From Fodinisporobacter ferrooxydans (lineage in GTDB: Bacteria > Bacillota > Bacilli > Tumebacillales > MYW30-H2), in the NCBI RefSeq assembly GCF_022818495.1, contig NZ_CP089291.1:983536-1047535 (forward strand): 64,000 bases of DNA. The letters are read 5' to 3'. This document shows positions 15,110-26,713 of this stretch, one piece after another. Each line of letters starts with the position of its first letter. Position 1 is the stretch's first letter. A model generated the notes under the pieces. It searched no databases, was not told the origin of the DNA, and worked only from the letters and a program-made list of their open reading frames with translations. A program made the translations under genes and the position numbers.

Positions 15110-16672
15110 ATGAAAGAATCCTTTTGGCCCGCTGTATTTACGATCTTGATCGGATCATTCATGGCTGTGCTCGACACGAGTATTGTGAACGTGGCCATCC
15201 CCAAGATGATGAACGTATTCGGAGTGGCAGCCGATCAGATCGAATGGGTTTTGACCGCTTATACCCTTGTAATGGCTGCAGTCATCCCTCTTACCGGGTA
15301 TTTGGGCAAACACTACGGATTTAAAAAAATGTATATTGTATCATTCGTGCTTTTTACCGTCGGTTCCCTGCTCTGCGGCTTAGCCTGGAGCAATAATACA
15401 TTGATTGCCGCCCGCATCATTCAGGCGCTTGGCGGCGGATTGATACAGCCAATCGGGCAAGCGCTGCTGTATCAAGTCGTACCGCGCGAAAAACTCGGAC
15501 CGGCCATGGGGGTTTTTGCCATCTCCGTCATGGTGGCTCCTGCGATTGGTCCGACATTGAGCGGTTATATCGTGCAATACCTTGACTGGCATCTGATTTT
15601 TACGATCAATGTCCCGATTGGCATGATCGGCATTCTCATGGCTTGGACTTTCTTAAATGAAACGGAAATTGTAAAAACAAAAGAAAAATTTGATCTGCCC
15701 GGATTCCTATATGCCGCCACCATGCTGACGACGTTGCTGCTGGGTGTTACAAAAGGACATGAGAAAGGCTGGACATCGTTTTATATCGTTTCGTTATTTG
15801 CCGCTTCCCTGATCTGTCTGCTTTTGTTGATCTATCGGGAATTGACATTTGAACATCCGTTGCTGGATTTGCGCTTGTTTAAAATTGCCGATTTTAGCAA
15901 CGGGATGATCATAGGCTCTTTAATCATGATCGGAATGTTCGGCCCTGTCTATCTGATTCCCATCTATGCGGAAAGCCTGCTTGGGTATACGGCTATGAAT
16001 ACGGGACTGTTGATGTTCCCCCAATCCGTCTTTTCGGGGATCGTATCACTTATCGCCGGCATGTTTCTCATGAAGCGCTTTGGCAGCAAACCACTGATTC
16101 TTTTGGGATTATCCGCCACGTTAATCAACGGAATCATGTTGACCGACATCAATATGAATACGACGGATTCCACGATTCGCTGGTTGCTTTCGTTGCGGGG
16201 ATTGGGGCTCGGTCTGTGCATGATGCCGACAATGCAAATGCCATTGGATCCTTTGGACAAATCCCAGACCGGCAATGGTTCGGCGCTTTTGAATATCTCG
16301 AGGCAAGTGGCTCTATCCATCGGTGTGGCGATCTTGACATCTGTGTTTCAAACGAATGGCGTAAAACATGCCGTTCAACTGGCCAATACGGTTAATGCAT
16401 CGAACCCGATCAACTCCGACTATTTATTAAATCAGCAAAATCTTTACATGGCGCAAGGGTTTTCAAGCAATGATGCATACGGATATGCGGTCAATTCCAT
16501 GCTGGGATTGGTGCAAAAGTACGCGACCATTCAGGCCGTCGATGATGCTCTCTGGGTAGCCGCGATCTTTGTCGCAATGGCGATTCCTCTGGCACTGCTG
16601 ATTCGCGGCGGAAAAGCGGCAAAAAAAAGCGTGGAAGAGCCGGAAGCTGCACATATGGCCGTAGAAATGTAA
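15110..16672 (+). CDS. DHA2-family (EmrB/QacA-type) drug:proton antiporter
   Basis: 520 aa, about 14 membrane segments as in DHA2 pumps. Motif D-like LDTSIVNVAIPKM at about residues 22-34, motif A-like GYLGKHYGFKKMY after helix 2, and the antiporter motif C (GPAMGVFAISVMVAPAIGPTLSGY) in helix 5. It exports hydrophobic or cationic compounds using the proton gradient. It sits between two adaptor genes and is translationally close to the first. Substrate unknown. Confidence 0.9.
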   Translation: MKESFWPAVFTILIGSFMAVLDTSIVNVAIPKMMNVFGVAADQIEWVLTAYTLVMAAVIPLTGYLGKHYGFKKMYIVSFVLFTVGSLLCGLAWSNNTLIAARIIQALGGGLIQPIGQALLYQVVPREKLGPAMGVFAISVMVAPAIGPTLSGYIVQYLDWHLIFTINVPIGMIGILMAWTFLNETEIVKTKEKFDLPGFLYAATMLTTLLLGVTKGHEKGWTSFYIVSLFAASLICLLLLIYRELTFEHPLLDLRLFKIADFSNGMIIGSLIMIGMFGPVYLIPIYAESLLGYTAMNTGLLMFPQSVFSGIVSLIAGMFLMKRFGSKPLILLGLSATLINGIMLTDINMNTTDSTIRWLLSLRGLGLGLCMMPTMQMPLDPLDKSQTGNGSALLNISRQVALSIGVAILTSVFQTNGVKHAVQLANTVNASNPINSDYLLNQQNLYMAQGFSSNDAYGYAVNSMLGLVQKYATIQAVDDALWVAAIFVAMAIPLALLIRGGKAAKKSVEEPEAAHMAVEM

Positions 16673-16768
16673 TGTTCCAACAAATACGTTTCGGAACGAT
16701 ACGTTTAGAAACGGACGGATTGGAATCCATTTGCGGATACGAAACTGTTTTATAAGGTGGAGAAAATA

Positions 16769-17926
16769 ATGAATAAAAAATCTGTGCCTCTCTATATCGG
16801 GCTTATCATGAGCGCTAGTGTATTCAGTCTATACGGCTGCGGTGCCGTAAAACCGGCCATGCTGCAAGTACAATCGGGCGGCAGCGGGCAAGGCGGCCAA
16901 CAACAAGGCAACTATCTTCTTTTTACAGGAAAACTTTCCGGAATCGAGGAAGTTCAAATTTATCCGAAAATTTCCGGACGTGTAACAACGGTTTCCAAAG
17001 ATATCGGCAATGCGGTCAATCCCGGCGATGTGCTGGTTCAACTCGAAACGACCGATTTGCAAGCACAGCTCAACAGCGCCCAGTCGGATCTTGCCATGGC
17101 TCAAGCCAAATATCAGGATGTGACAAACGGGACGAGGCCTGAAGATATCCAGGCGGCACAAGCAGCTTACGAACAGGCGCTAAACCATTATGAAGACGTC
17201 AAAAACGGCACGCGCCCTGAACAATTGGACAGTTTAAAGGCGGCTCTTGCAACGGCTCAAGCCAATTACGAGAATGCCAAGCAAGAATTGGATCGCAACC
17301 AGGCGCTATTTGATCAAGGAGTGATTGCCAAGCAAGCATTTGATAACATACAAGTGTCGTATCAACAAGCGAATGCTGCCTATGTTGCAGCACAAAACAA
17401 TTTGAAACTGGCCGAAGAAGGACCTACCCAGGATACGTTAAACTCCCTCAAAGCGGCAGTGGACCAAGCAAAAGCATTGTACGACAAGGCGCGCAACGGA
17501 GCGACGCCGCAACAAATCGAAGAAGCAAAAGCAGCCTTGCAAAAAGCACAGGCAAATGTAAATCTGAATCAATACAATTATGACAACGGGACGCTGAAAA
17601 GCCCGATCAAAGGATATGTAGCTGCCCGGAATATTGATCCGGGTGAAATGGCAAATCCCTCTTCCTCATTGATGACAATCGTGGATACCGATCAAGTGTA
17701 TCTATCCATCGATGTACCGGAAAATGAATTGAAGTATATCAAGCAAAATGCAGATGCGGATGTGCAAGTGGCTGCCCTCGGCAAAACTGTCAAAGGAAAA
17801 ATCAGCATCATCAGCCCCCAAGCCGAGCCGAACTCGGATAAATATTTGGTGAAGATATTGATCAACAATCCTGACCACAGCCTGCGCGCCGGCATGACCG
17901 GAGTTGTGAAAATCAAGGATAAATAA
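16769..17926 (+). CDS. HlyD-type adaptor lipoprotein with internal repeats
   Basis: 385 aa from ATG 16769 (AAGGTGGAG 6 nt upstream; an in-frame GTG four codons earlier overlaps this site). N-terminal signal with lipobox-like LYGC at about residues 21-24, so probably anchored by a lipidated Cys. Lipoyl half 1 (YPKISGRVTTVSKDIGNAV...GDVLVQLE), then a long helical hairpin made of repeated units (NGTRPEDIQAAQAAYEQAL and three relatives), lipoyl half 2 (LKSPIKGYVAARNIDPGE) and a barrel. A second adaptor in the same cluster, of a different type from the first, is unusual. Confidence 0.86.
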   Translation: MNKKSVPLYIGLIMSASVFSLYGCGAVKPAMLQVQSGGSGQGGQQQGNYLLFTGKLSGIEEVQIYPKISGRVTTVSKDIGNAVNPGDVLVQLETTDLQAQLNSAQSDLAMAQAKYQDVTNGTRPEDIQAAQAAYEQALNHYEDVKNGTRPEQLDSLKAALATAQANYENAKQELDRNQALFDQGVIAKQAFDNIQVSYQQANAAYVAAQNNLKLAEEGPTQDTLNSLKAAVDQAKALYDKARNGATPQQIEEAKAALQKAQANVNLNQYNYDNGTLKSPIKGYVAARNIDPGEMANPSSSLMTIVDTDQVYLSIDVPENELKYIKQNADADVQVAALGKTVKGKISIISPQAEPNSDKYLVKILINNPDHSLRAGMTGVVKIKDK

Positions 17927-18026
17927 ACAATGTATAATGCAATACACCCGGATTTCCGGGCGTTTCTTTGAATAGCTGGATTGCATTTATGTAAAAGCAG
18001 ACGGATGTAAAAGCAAATCTTGCAAT

Positions 18027-18076
18027 AAAAAAACGAGCAGGTTTGCCAAGACCTATTGGCAGACTGTTCGTTTTTT
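18027..18076. terminator. Bidirectional terminator between the export cluster and murA
   Basis: AAAAAAACGAGCAG pairs with CTGTTCGTTTTTT, with an inner TGCCAA/TTGGCA stem. U-runs on both strands serve the two convergent units. Confidence 0.88.
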
Positions 18077-18129
18077 ATCGCTTATGCCTATTCATCATTT
18101 TTAAAGAATCAAACTGCTTGATTCAAAAA

Positions 18130-19431
18130 TCAGACGACTTGGAAAATGCGCTTGTTTGTATTTATTTCGTCATCCCGTTCAATATCCGCGCCAAGAGAAC
18201 GCAATTTGCCTACAATATCGACATAACCGCGATCAACATGATGCAGCCCGTGAATTTCCGATACCCCTTGGGCTGCCAGTGCAGCCGTAATCAATGCGCC
18301 GCCTGCACGCAAATCGCTCGCCGTTACAACCGCGCCCGTCAACTTCGGAACACCTTCCACAACTGCCGTCCGGCCTTCCACTTTGATCTCCGCACCCATG
18401 CGCTGCAACTCGCTGACATGCATAAACCGATTTTCAAATACCGTTTCCGTCACCAGGCTATTTCCTTGAATGACAGTCAAAAATGCCATCATCTGCGCCT
18501 GCAGATCCGTCGGAAACCCTGGATAGGGCAGTGTCTTAATATCGATCGGCTTCAAGGTTCTTTCGATTCCCTGCACACGAATTCCCTTCACATCATCGAC
18601 CACCGAAACTCCAGCTTCCCGGAGTTTGGCCAGCAATGGCGTCAAATGGTTGGAGATCGCTCCTTCCACATATACATCTCCATTGGTAATCGCTGCTGCA
18701 AGCAAAAATGTCCCGACTTCGATCCGATCGGGAATCACTGTATGATTGGCGCCGTGCAGTTCATCTACGCCTTCGATGCGGATCACATCCGTGCCCGCGC
18801 CTCGCACATGCGCACCCATTGCATTCAGATAGTTCGCCAAATCTATGATTTCCGGTTCCCTTGCCGCATTATGAATGAATGTCTGACCTTTCGCCAAAAC
18901 TGCCGCCATCATCACATTCTGGGTTCCGCCAACCGTATTCACATCAAAATAAATCCGACTGCCGCGCAAACCGCCGCTCGGCACTTTCGCATCGACAAAT
19001 CCATGACCCACTTCAATTTCGGCACCCAATGCCTGTAACCCTTTCAGATGTTGATCGACCGGCCGCGCACCGATCGCACATCCACCCGGCAAAGCCACCC
19101 GCGCTTGTCCAAAACGTGCAAGCAGCGGACCCAGTACAGTAAAAGACGCCCGCATTTTACGAACCAATTCATCCGGTGCTTTTGGATTATGTAAATTCTC
19201 CGCATTCAAACGCAATGCGTCCGGCCGTATCTCCTGTACCTTGACCCCAAGATTTTCAATGACTTCTGTAATAATCTGTACGTCCGTTAGCTGCGGAACA
19301 TCTTCAATGATGCTGTCACCTTTCACAGGTAAAATGGAAGCAGCCAAGATCGGTAAAACGGAATTTTTCGCACCGCTTGCCCGTACGGTTCCGTATAATT
19401 GATTTCCTCCGCGAATCAATATTTTTGGCAC
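18130..19431 (-). CDS. murA: UDP-N-acetylglucosamine 1-carboxyvinyltransferase
   Basis: 433 aa. It transfers enolpyruvate from PEP to UDP-GlcNAc, the first committed peptidoglycan step, in the cytosol. Substrate-binding [14 protein letters not shown] at residues 19-32. The catalytic Cys118 in [15 protein letters not shown] is the residue attacked by fosfomycin. The ATG has GGTGT-type spacing typical here. It lies 33 bp after ywmB in the same order as Bacillus ywmB-murAA, so this is probably the MurAA-type main enzyme. Confidence 0.95.
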   Translation of the reverse strand: MPKILIRGGNQLYGTVRASGAKNSVLPILAASILPVKGDSIIEDVPQLTDVQIITEVIENLGVKVQEIRPDALRLNAENLHNPKAPDELVRKMRASFTVLGPLLARFGQARVALPGGCAIGARPVDQHLKGLQALGAEIEVGHGFVDAKVPSGGLRGSRIYFDVNTVGGTQNVMMAAVLAKGQTFIHNAAREPEIIDLANYLNAMGAHVRGAGTDVIRIEGVDELHGANHTVIPDRIEVGTFLLAAAITNGDVYVEGAISNHLTPLLAKLREAGVSVVDDVKGIRVQGIERTLKPIDIKTLPYPGFPTDLQAQMMAFLTVIQGNSLVTETVFENRFMHVSELQRMGAEIKVEGRTAVVEGVPKLTGAVVTASDLRAGGALITAALAAQGVSEIHGLHHVDRGYVDIVGKLRSLGADIERDDEINTNKRIFQVV

Positions 19432-19464
19432 GTTGACACCCTCCGCATCAGCGGGATTCTCTCC

Positions 19465-20229
19465 CTAATACTCGATGGTTACTATCGGAGATCCGACAAG
19501 AACTTGTGTCCGATGACGGTATGAGTCATAATGAACCGCCACTTGCAAGTTCATCTTTTTTCCATTTGTCAAAATATAATCCTGTGACATCGGCGAATAC
19601 GCCGAGATACTTGTCACAAGGTCAGATTTTACCCCTTCCACCTCTGTTGCCTGAACAGATTTGAATGTTTTGGAAATCAGTGCATTTGTCTCCACCTTGT
19701 TCATTCTATCACTCACAAATCCTTCAATACAAGTGCTAATTTGTGGTCTAACGTTTGTAAGCGCTGTCGTTTTTTTGATTTTTTCGATATCATTGGAAAG
19801 TTGGGTTCGATTGCCTGATTTGCTTTCTGCGCGAATCACTAACGTTGTTTGCGGATTGCTGCCTGGAAATTTCATGCTTGTCAAAATCATGCTGACTTTT
19901 GTGGAAGTTCCCCAACTTCCTCTGATTTGATAGACGTTGCGGCTGCCGTCGGAGCTGGAATATGTGCTGGGATTCTCAATGTGTATAAGGTCGTTTAACT
20001 TTTGGCTGTATGTACGCAAATCGGCCTCACTGTGATAGTTTTGGTCAATGACCGTCCAATCATGCACGTTATAGCCCGATTGTGTTGCACCGGTGGCAGC
20101 AAACGCTTGACTTACCAGGCGTGTCATGTCATCGTTTTGATCGTAGGAATGTGCAGATCGGCTCTGCCAAAGACTCATTGTGAAAAGAATAGCACAAACG
20201 GAGAGGATTCCCAAACCTATTTTCTTCAT
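19465..20229 (-). CDS. ywmB: YwmB-family secreted/anchored protein
   Basis: 254 aa from ATG 20229, chosen because AGGAGG lies 8 nt upstream; the frame opens 12 codons earlier without a site. One N-terminal hydrophobic segment (IGLGILSVCAILFTMSLW) acts as signal or anchor, then an extracellular domain with repeated beta-alpha units ending VLVGSPIVTIEY. It matches the YwmB (TATA-box-binding-like fold) family, whose role is unknown but which sits beside murAA in bacilli. It shares the murA operon. Confidence 0.8.
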   Translation of the reverse strand: MKKIGLGILSVCAILFTMSLWQSRSAHSYDQNDDMTRLVSQAFAATGATQSGYNVHDWTVIDQNYHSEADLRTYSQKLNDLIHIENPSTYSSSDGSRNVYQIRGSWGTSTKVSMILTSMKFPGSNPQTTLVIRAESKSGNRTQLSNDIEKIKKTTALTNVRPQISTCIEGFVSDRMNKVETNALISKTFKSVQATEVEGVKSDLVTSISAYSPMSQDYILTNGKKMNLQVAVHYDSYRHRTQVLVGSPIVTIEY

Positions 20230-20394
20230 ATTGTCTTCCTCCTGCTTTTGAGGTCTACTAGGCATTTTCGCCGCAAAAACAAGGGAATATACTCGTGCTT
20301 ATAAATATTGCCGATGAATTGAGAAATATTGTAAATGCAATGGATTGTGAATGGGTTTATGAACTGGCCGGTGAAGCGCAAGGGGCGAAAATCA

Positions 20395-21063
20395 ATGATG
20401 GAACATCCGGAGAAGGAAGCATGTATCCAAAATCAACAAACAGATCAAACGCTCGCGGTTCGACTGCTTCCATTTCAGCGAAAGCTTGTCGCTGCTCTGT
20501 TGAAGCTGCTTGATTCGCCACAGGTTGCCCCTTATATCGACATGCCCGTCAACGAGAAATCGCTGACAGAGTTGGCAGAGCATAGCACGGTTCTGGAACA
20601 TTTCGGCCTTGGAGCGTACCGAGTCATCGGTGTACACCATTCGAAGACGTTTGATCACACTCGCAACGCCTGTCTGGATCCCCGTTCCTTTTTGCAAATC
20701 GCAGGTCTGATCGGCTTTACGCGGCCGGAAGTTTTCGAGGATACGGCTGTTCTCGGCACCTGGCTCGGAGAATCTTTTCAAGGCAAAGGGATCAATTCCC
20801 TGGCGAAACGCGATATGTTGCAGCTTGCTTTTGCCAACCCGGACATTACGCGCGTGATTTGGATGGTTGAGCAAACCAATATACGGGCTATTCGGGCATC
20901 CCGAAAACTTCCGTATACAATCGAGACAGAGACGATTGCAGAGCAGGATCAACCGCTTTGGCGCTATAAAAAGTGGTATGAGTTTAAAACTGGCCTTTCT
21001 GTCGCAGTATTCCAAGTTACAAGAGCTGCCTTTTTCGCTGACACTATAAAAAGCGGCCGGTGA
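20395..21063 (+). CDS. GNAT-family N-acetyltransferase
   Basis: 222 aa from ATG 20395 (AAGGGGCG 7 nt upstream; the frame continues 20 codons further without a site). The acetyl-CoA loop is visible as LGTWLGESFQGKGINSLAKRD (Gln-x-Gly-Lys-Gly with Gly), followed by ANPDITRVIWMVEQTNIRAIRASRKL, the usual motif A/B arrangement of GNAT enzymes. The N-terminal 60 residues are less typical. Substrate unknown. It is read divergently from ywmB and lies upstream of, but separate from, the S-box unit. Confidence 0.68.
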   Translation: MMEHPEKEACIQNQQTDQTLAVRLLPFQRKLVAALLKLLDSPQVAPYIDMPVNEKSLTELAEHSTVLEHFGLGAYRVIGVHHSKTFDHTRNACLDPRSFLQIAGLIGFTRPEVFEDTAVLGTWLGESFQGKGINSLAKRDMLQLAFANPDITRVIWMVEQTNIRAIRASRKLPYTIETETIAEQDQPLWRYKKWYEFKTGLSVAVFQVTRAAFFADTIKSGR

Positions 21064-21150
21064 TTCACTATATTTTCTTCAAAATTTCTGTGTCACCAAA
21101 TATGTATCGTCCGTTTTTTGTGTGTCGATTCACGTGTGCCTATCTATCTG

Positions 21151-21179
21151 TTGACCGTTTTCAATGGGGATGATACGAT
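21151..21179 (+). promoter_or_regulatory. Promoter of the metY leader
   Basis: TTGACC (21151-21156), 17 bp, TACGAT (21174-21179). The start site near 21186 leaves about 37 nt before the riboswitch. Confidence 0.6.
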
Positions 21180-21222
21180 TGTCATTAAGGAATTTAATAG
21201 AAAATTAAAAACTTTTGTTTTC

Positions 21223-21340
21223 TTCTTATCAAGAGAGGTGGAGGGACTGGCCCGTAGAAGCCCGGCAACCGACAGTTATAGAACTTACACTGTAGTGGTG
21301 CCAATTCCAGCAGGACGTTTGGTTCTGAAAGATGAGAGGG
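21223..21340 (+). ncRNA. SAM-I (S-box) riboswitch
   Basis: Contains the S-box blocks in order: CTTATCAAGAGAGGTGGAGG, GACTGGCCC, AAGCCCGGCAACC, GGTGCCAATTCCAGCAG and GATGAGAG, with P1 formed by TCTTATC and GATGAGA. Binding S-adenosylmethionine favours the terminator just downstream and shuts off metY. Confidence 0.95.
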
Positions 21341-21360
21341 AGTCGAGTATGTGGATCATA

Positions 21361-22714
<1,354 letters not shown>

Positions 22715-22825
22715 CCTGGAATACCAGCCGTTTCAGAATGACGAACCGCAGGGATTCAGATATGATAATGACAGTGCTAGTAACCTCTCTACATTAAATA
22801 AACAATCGACAACTCAATCTATCCC

Positions 22826-22859
22826 GGAGATCCATCTTCCCCCACGGATCTCCTTTTTT
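22826..22859 (+). terminator. Terminator of metY
   Basis: GGAGATCC (22826-22833) and GGATCTCC (22846-22853) form a perfect 8-bp stem followed by TTTTTT. Confidence 0.88.
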
Positions 22860-22877
22860 ATGGTTTTTTTCCTTGCT

Positions 22878-23606
22878 TCATTGCATGAGTTCCGGCTTGT
22901 CCACATATTCGTAGTAGCCATTGTTTAATTTCCGGATATGTGAATTAATTTTACAAAATTGGGAAATTTTTATCCAGGGATTTGTGCTCCAGTAGACATT
23001 TTCCACCTGCTTGACAAGATCACAGACTCGCTGCTTGCCATTCTCCTGCAGATACGCCGCCAGGATATTCGCCTGTTCTTCAATCGTTCGTCTCCGTTTG
23101 CCTGATTGCCTTGCATGGCTTGAACGATCCGCTTTCTGTGCCGGCACATCTTGCTCAATGGCTGAAGCAATCCAGGGATTTGTTTGAATCGGATTTACCT
23201 GAATGAGATTTGTCTGAATAGTTTCGATATGTTCTCTGTTTTTGTCATATTGACCCGGCAACACAGGCTGCTGCCAAAGGATTGGTTGCAACTGCTCCGC
23301 AGCCGTACGTATCTTGGCTGCAGCTATCTCAAAAATTTCCGTCATTTTCCTTTCAATGGCCGCTTCTACTATCTGGTTCAACTGATTTTCAATCGCCCGT
23401 TCCACCGTATTGGCGAATAATTGGGCAAATATCTGCAACCCTTCTTCTGTAAATACGGCCGCCGCTTCTTTTAATCCGCCTTTGTCCTGTAATGCTTGTA
23501 CACCCGGTATATCTTCCCGCTTTTCAAATGTTGAACTCGCTAATGCATATCGATCCGCTTCGCCTTTTTTCCATTTATTTTGAAATTTCTGCATTTGATT
23601 CACCAA
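22878..23606 (-). CDS. Unrecognised helical protein with a basic linker
   Basis: About 241 aa; the start is uncertain (TTG 23606 or the next GTG, with GGGGTGA upstream). The N-terminal half is rich in amphipathic helix (IFAQLFANTVERAIENQLNQIVEAAIERKMTEIFE), suggesting a coiled-coil oligomer. A Gln/Asn/Pro linker with RQSGKRRRTIEEQ follows, and the last 70 residues look like a compact helix-turn-strand unit that could be a winged helix (IEEQANILAAYLQENGKQRV...HIRKLNNGYYEYV). No family recognised. DNA binding is only a guess from the basic linker and fold impression. It lies in its own leftward unit. Confidence 0.55.
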   Translation of the reverse strand: MVNQMQKFQNKWKKGEADRYALASSTFEKREDIPGVQALQDKGGLKEAAAVFTEEGLQIFAQLFANTVERAIENQLNQIVEAAIERKMTEIFEIAAAKIRTAAEQLQPILWQQPVLPGQYDKNREHIETIQTNLIQVNPIQTNPWIASAIEQDVPAQKADRSSHARQSGKRRRTIEEQANILAAYLQENGKQRVCDLVKQVENVYWSTNPWIKISQFCKINSHIRKLNNGYYEYVDKPELMQ

Positions 23607-23829
23607 TCATCACCCCGTTGCCACAATTTGCGCTGCTCTATTTTGCTTGCCTGTTTTTGCATTTTCGTCTATGTTTGCGGCTCCATACTCGTATGTTTGT
23701 AACCACCTGTTATGTTTGCAACCACTTTTGACATGCTTGCAATTATACTAGCATACTCTTGCCAAAGTGTGCGGATATTCGCAAATGTAGTGCAAATTCG
23801 ACAAAAATAGTGATAACATGGCAAATCTT

Positions 23830-24801
23830 TTACATCCATTTTTTCCCTTTGAAGAAATACACCATGTATAAGGATATGACAACCAATAAAATAACGATTA
23901 CGACCGTGGTAATCCAACTGTCTTTAAAAGGCAAAGGTGTATTCATTCCGAAAAATCCTGTAATTGCCGTGAGTGTCGCTGTAACGGTAGTAATAATCGT
24001 AAGCACCCGCATCGTGTCATTCGTGCGGGCCGATACCAGGGAATAGTAGGTTTCCATGGCGCCCGACACAAGATCCCGTGCGACTTCCAATGAATCCGAA
24101 ATGCGCTCCAAATGGTCAACGAGATCCATATAATAAGGCACATTGTCCTCATGCACTTCAAAGGAATAGGGTCCGCCAACACCTGCGAATATCCGTTTTT
24201 TGGGCTGAATGACTCTTCGGATCAACACAATCGTCCGCTTCAATGCCAGGAACTCTTCGGTAATTTCCTGGGCCGGATGCTCATACATCTCGTCTTCCAA
24301 TTCATCGATCCGGGCCATGATCCGTTCCATGATCGGAAAGTATTCGTCCGTAATTCCATCCACAATGGAATACAACAGAAAGTCCGGACCTTTATCCATA
24401 AAATGCAGGGCGCGCAACGAGCGATAGGCGATTTTTCCGATGGAATGAAGCGGATTTTTATGGACGGTGACAATATAATTTTTGCCGAGAAACACATTTA
24501 ATTCTTCTGTCGTAATCTCTTTCTCACTTTCTTCATCGTATCGCAATGCATGAAAGGTAAAAAAGTAATAGTCATCGTAATGATCGACTTTTGAGCGGGG
24601 AGAATCGTGCAAACAATCCTCAATGGCCAAAGGGTGGAAAGCAAAAATTTCCCCAATGTACTTTAACTCATCCGCCGAACATTTATATAGATCAATCCAT
24701 AAAAGATTTTGATGATCTTCCAAAAGTTCTTTTTTCTTTTTCAAGTCTATATCGTGGTACATTTTCTTTTCTTCTGCATGATAAAAATACGTTTTGATCA
24801 C
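23830..24801 (-). CDS. corA: CorA-type magnesium/cobalt transporter
   Basis: 323 aa from GTG 24801, chosen because AAGGGAG is 8 nt upstream and homologues begin with MIKTY; the frame extends 19 codons further. A large cytosolic N-domain with long helices (MERIMARIDELEDEMYEHPAQEI), then two C-terminal membrane helices separated by the selectivity motif GMN (GFFGMNTPLP) and a basic tail FFKGKKWM. It forms a pentameric Mg2+ channel. Single-gene unit. Confidence 0.93.
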   Translation of the reverse strand: MIKTYFYHAEEKKMYHDIDLKKKKELLEDHQNLLWIDLYKCSADELKYIGEIFAFHPLAIEDCLHDSPRSKVDHYDDYYFFTFHALRYDEESEKEITTEELNVFLGKNYIVTVHKNPLHSIGKIAYRSLRALHFMDKGPDFLLYSIVDGITDEYFPIMERIMARIDELEDEMYEHPAQEITEEFLALKRTIVLIRRVIQPKKRIFAGVGGPYSFEVHEDNVPYYMDLVDHLERISDSLEVARDLVSGAMETYYSLVSARTNDTMRVLTIITTVTATLTAITGFFGMNTPLPFKDSWITTVVIVILLVVISLYMVYFFKGKKWM

Positions 24802-25210
24802 AGCATAAACTCCCTTAGATTTTCCGACGTCGACACCGATACATATTCGTATCGGCAATAAAATTCATCGAATCATTCATCTTATTATCAAAATGAATAT
24901 AAGACATTGCTTGAAATAACGCCCCAAACTTACCACCCACTATTGCAACTCGTTTTCTCTGAACTATTTTATTAAATAACGAGATGTATATTTCAATTCA
25001 AAATTTTAAAAGATCTTTATTTCAAATCGGAATAAAGATGTTATAATCATAATAAAATACATTGTATATTTCATAACGGTTGTTTTTTGTCTGCTTACAT
25101 GCTTTCTTCTTTGTATCGAATATGCAAACAATTCATTTGCAGCAATTGTAAATATTCTTCCAAATAAACACTGTTCAATATTTACATTATTTAAGTAAGG
25201 AGTAATAAAT
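24802..25210. other. AT-rich intergenic interval between corA and the DHA2 pump
   Basis: Divergent region. A TATAAT at 25042-25047 could serve the rightward pump gene, but no good -35 is paired with it. The pump ribosome site AAGGAG lies at about 25197-25202. No gene or repeat found. Confidence 0.45.
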
Positions 25211-26713
25211 ATGTCTACTTTACCATTGCCTACACCAAATTGTGATAAACCTCATCAATCATCACTTTGGAGTCATTTCCCATTGAAATCCATTTGCAAT
25301 CGTCGCGGTTATCATTGGTATGTTGTTGGCACCGTATGCATTGGCGCATTTATGGCCGCATTAGATGCCAGTATTATCAATATTGCTTTACCAACCTTTC
25401 AAGCTCAATTTCACATGTCAATTAATTCAGTTGAATGGATTAGCTTGGTGTATCTTTTGACGCTCGCGGCACTTATTGTGACATTCGGGCGCCTCGCTGA
25501 TCTATTTGGCAGGCGCTGGATGTACTCGATCGGCTTTCTTATTTTCATCATTGGCTCAACGTTCTGCGGCACTGCTTCTTCCGTTCCGCTTCTTCTCATA
25601 TCAAGAGTCGTCCAGGCGATTGGCGCTGCCATGCTGCAAGCCAATAGTGTAGCAATCATTACCGCAGCTACCCCTTCTAAAGACCGCGGCAAAGCAATCG
25701 GACTGCAAGCGAGTGCACAAGGAATAGGACTTAGCCTTGGGCCTGCTATCGGTGGAGCTTTGATTCATTTTCTTAGTTGGCGGTGGTTGTTTTTTGTCAA
25801 CATACCTGTGGGAATTATCGGAACAACTTTAGGTGTTTTATTTTTACCCAAAGATAGCAAAAACCCGAATAAAGAAGGATTTGATTATCTTGGTACGATA
25901 ATCCTTGCACCGACGTTGGTTGCATTGATTTACTTGCTCAATATGGGGTTAAAGCAAGGATGGACCTCTCCTGTTGTTATGATGAGTTACACGATCACCA
26001 TAGTAGGCATGGTTGCTTTTATATGGATCGAACGAAACATGAAATTCCCCATGGTTGATCTTTCCTTATTTAAAAATCCGACGTTTACTCTTGGAAACGT
26101 AACGGGAATTCTATCATTTGCAGTCATGTATGCAGTCCTTTTGCTTGTCCCTTTTTACCTTGCGGGTGTGCAAAAGATCAATCCGCTTCAATCGGGGCTG
26201 TTTCTTTCCATCATCCCAATCGGCATGACGATATTCACACCAATTTCAGGAGCAATCGCCGACCGCTTCGGTACGCGCATCCCTACAATAATCGGCATGT
26301 CGGCTGCTGCCTGCGGTTCTATCATGCTCTCATTTGTCGGTGGAAACTGGACCTATCTCTATCTGATTCTCGGGCTTTTTCTGGTCGGGAGCGGGCTTGG
26401 TATATTTACACCCCCTAATAATAGTAGTGTTATGGGCAGTACGCCATCGCATCGACTTGGGGTAGCCGGCGGGATTTTAAATATGTCGCGTACACTTGGC
26501 ATGGGATTTGGCATAACATTCGGCGGTCTTTCTTACCAACTGTTTATTTCATATGAAGGTGTGTTGTCGGAACATATGGCTTCCAGTCTACAAATGCTGT
26601 TTGCTTTCCGGATGTCTTTCGTAGTCATCGCTGCTGTTGCCGGTATTGCCTGTATACTTTCTGCCGTACGCCAAAACAAAAAAAAGAAGATGATTATTCC
26701 GTCAATTGATTGA
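25211..26713 (+). CDS. DHA2-family (14-helix) drug efflux transporter
   Basis: 500 aa. After a 35-residue soluble lead, about 14 membrane segments. GAFMAALDASIINIALP in helix 1 (motif D1), GRLADLFGRRWMY after helix 2 (motif A), and a motif C region ASAQGIGLSLGPAIGGALI in helix 5. Proton-driven exporter; substrate unknown. Clear AAGGAG ribosome site. Its last 20 bp overlap the end of the convergent ROK-type gene, so the two cannot both be terminated independently. Confidence 0.88.
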   Translation: MSTLPLPTPNCDKPHQSSLWSHFPLKSICNRRGYHWYVVGTVCIGAFMAALDASIINIALPTFQAQFHMSINSVEWISLVYLLTLAALIVTFGRLADLFGRRWMYSIGFLIFIIGSTFCGTASSVPLLLISRVVQAIGAAMLQANSVAIITAATPSKDRGKAIGLQASAQGIGLSLGPAIGGALIHFLSWRWLFFVNIPVGIIGTTLGVLFLPKDSKNPNKEGFDYLGTIILAPTLVALIYLLNMGLKQGWTSPVVMMSYTITIVGMVAFIWIERNMKFPMVDLSLFKNPTFTLGNVTGILSFAVMYAVLLLVPFYLAGVQKINPLQSGLFLSIIPIGMTIFTPISGAIADRFGTRIPTIIGMSAAACGSIMLSFVGGNWTYLYLILGLFLVGSGLGIFTPPNNSSVMGSTPSHRLGVAGGILNMSRTLGMGFGITFGGLSYQLFISYEGVLSEHMASSLQMLFAFRMSFVVIAAVAGIACILSAVRQNKKKKMIIPSID

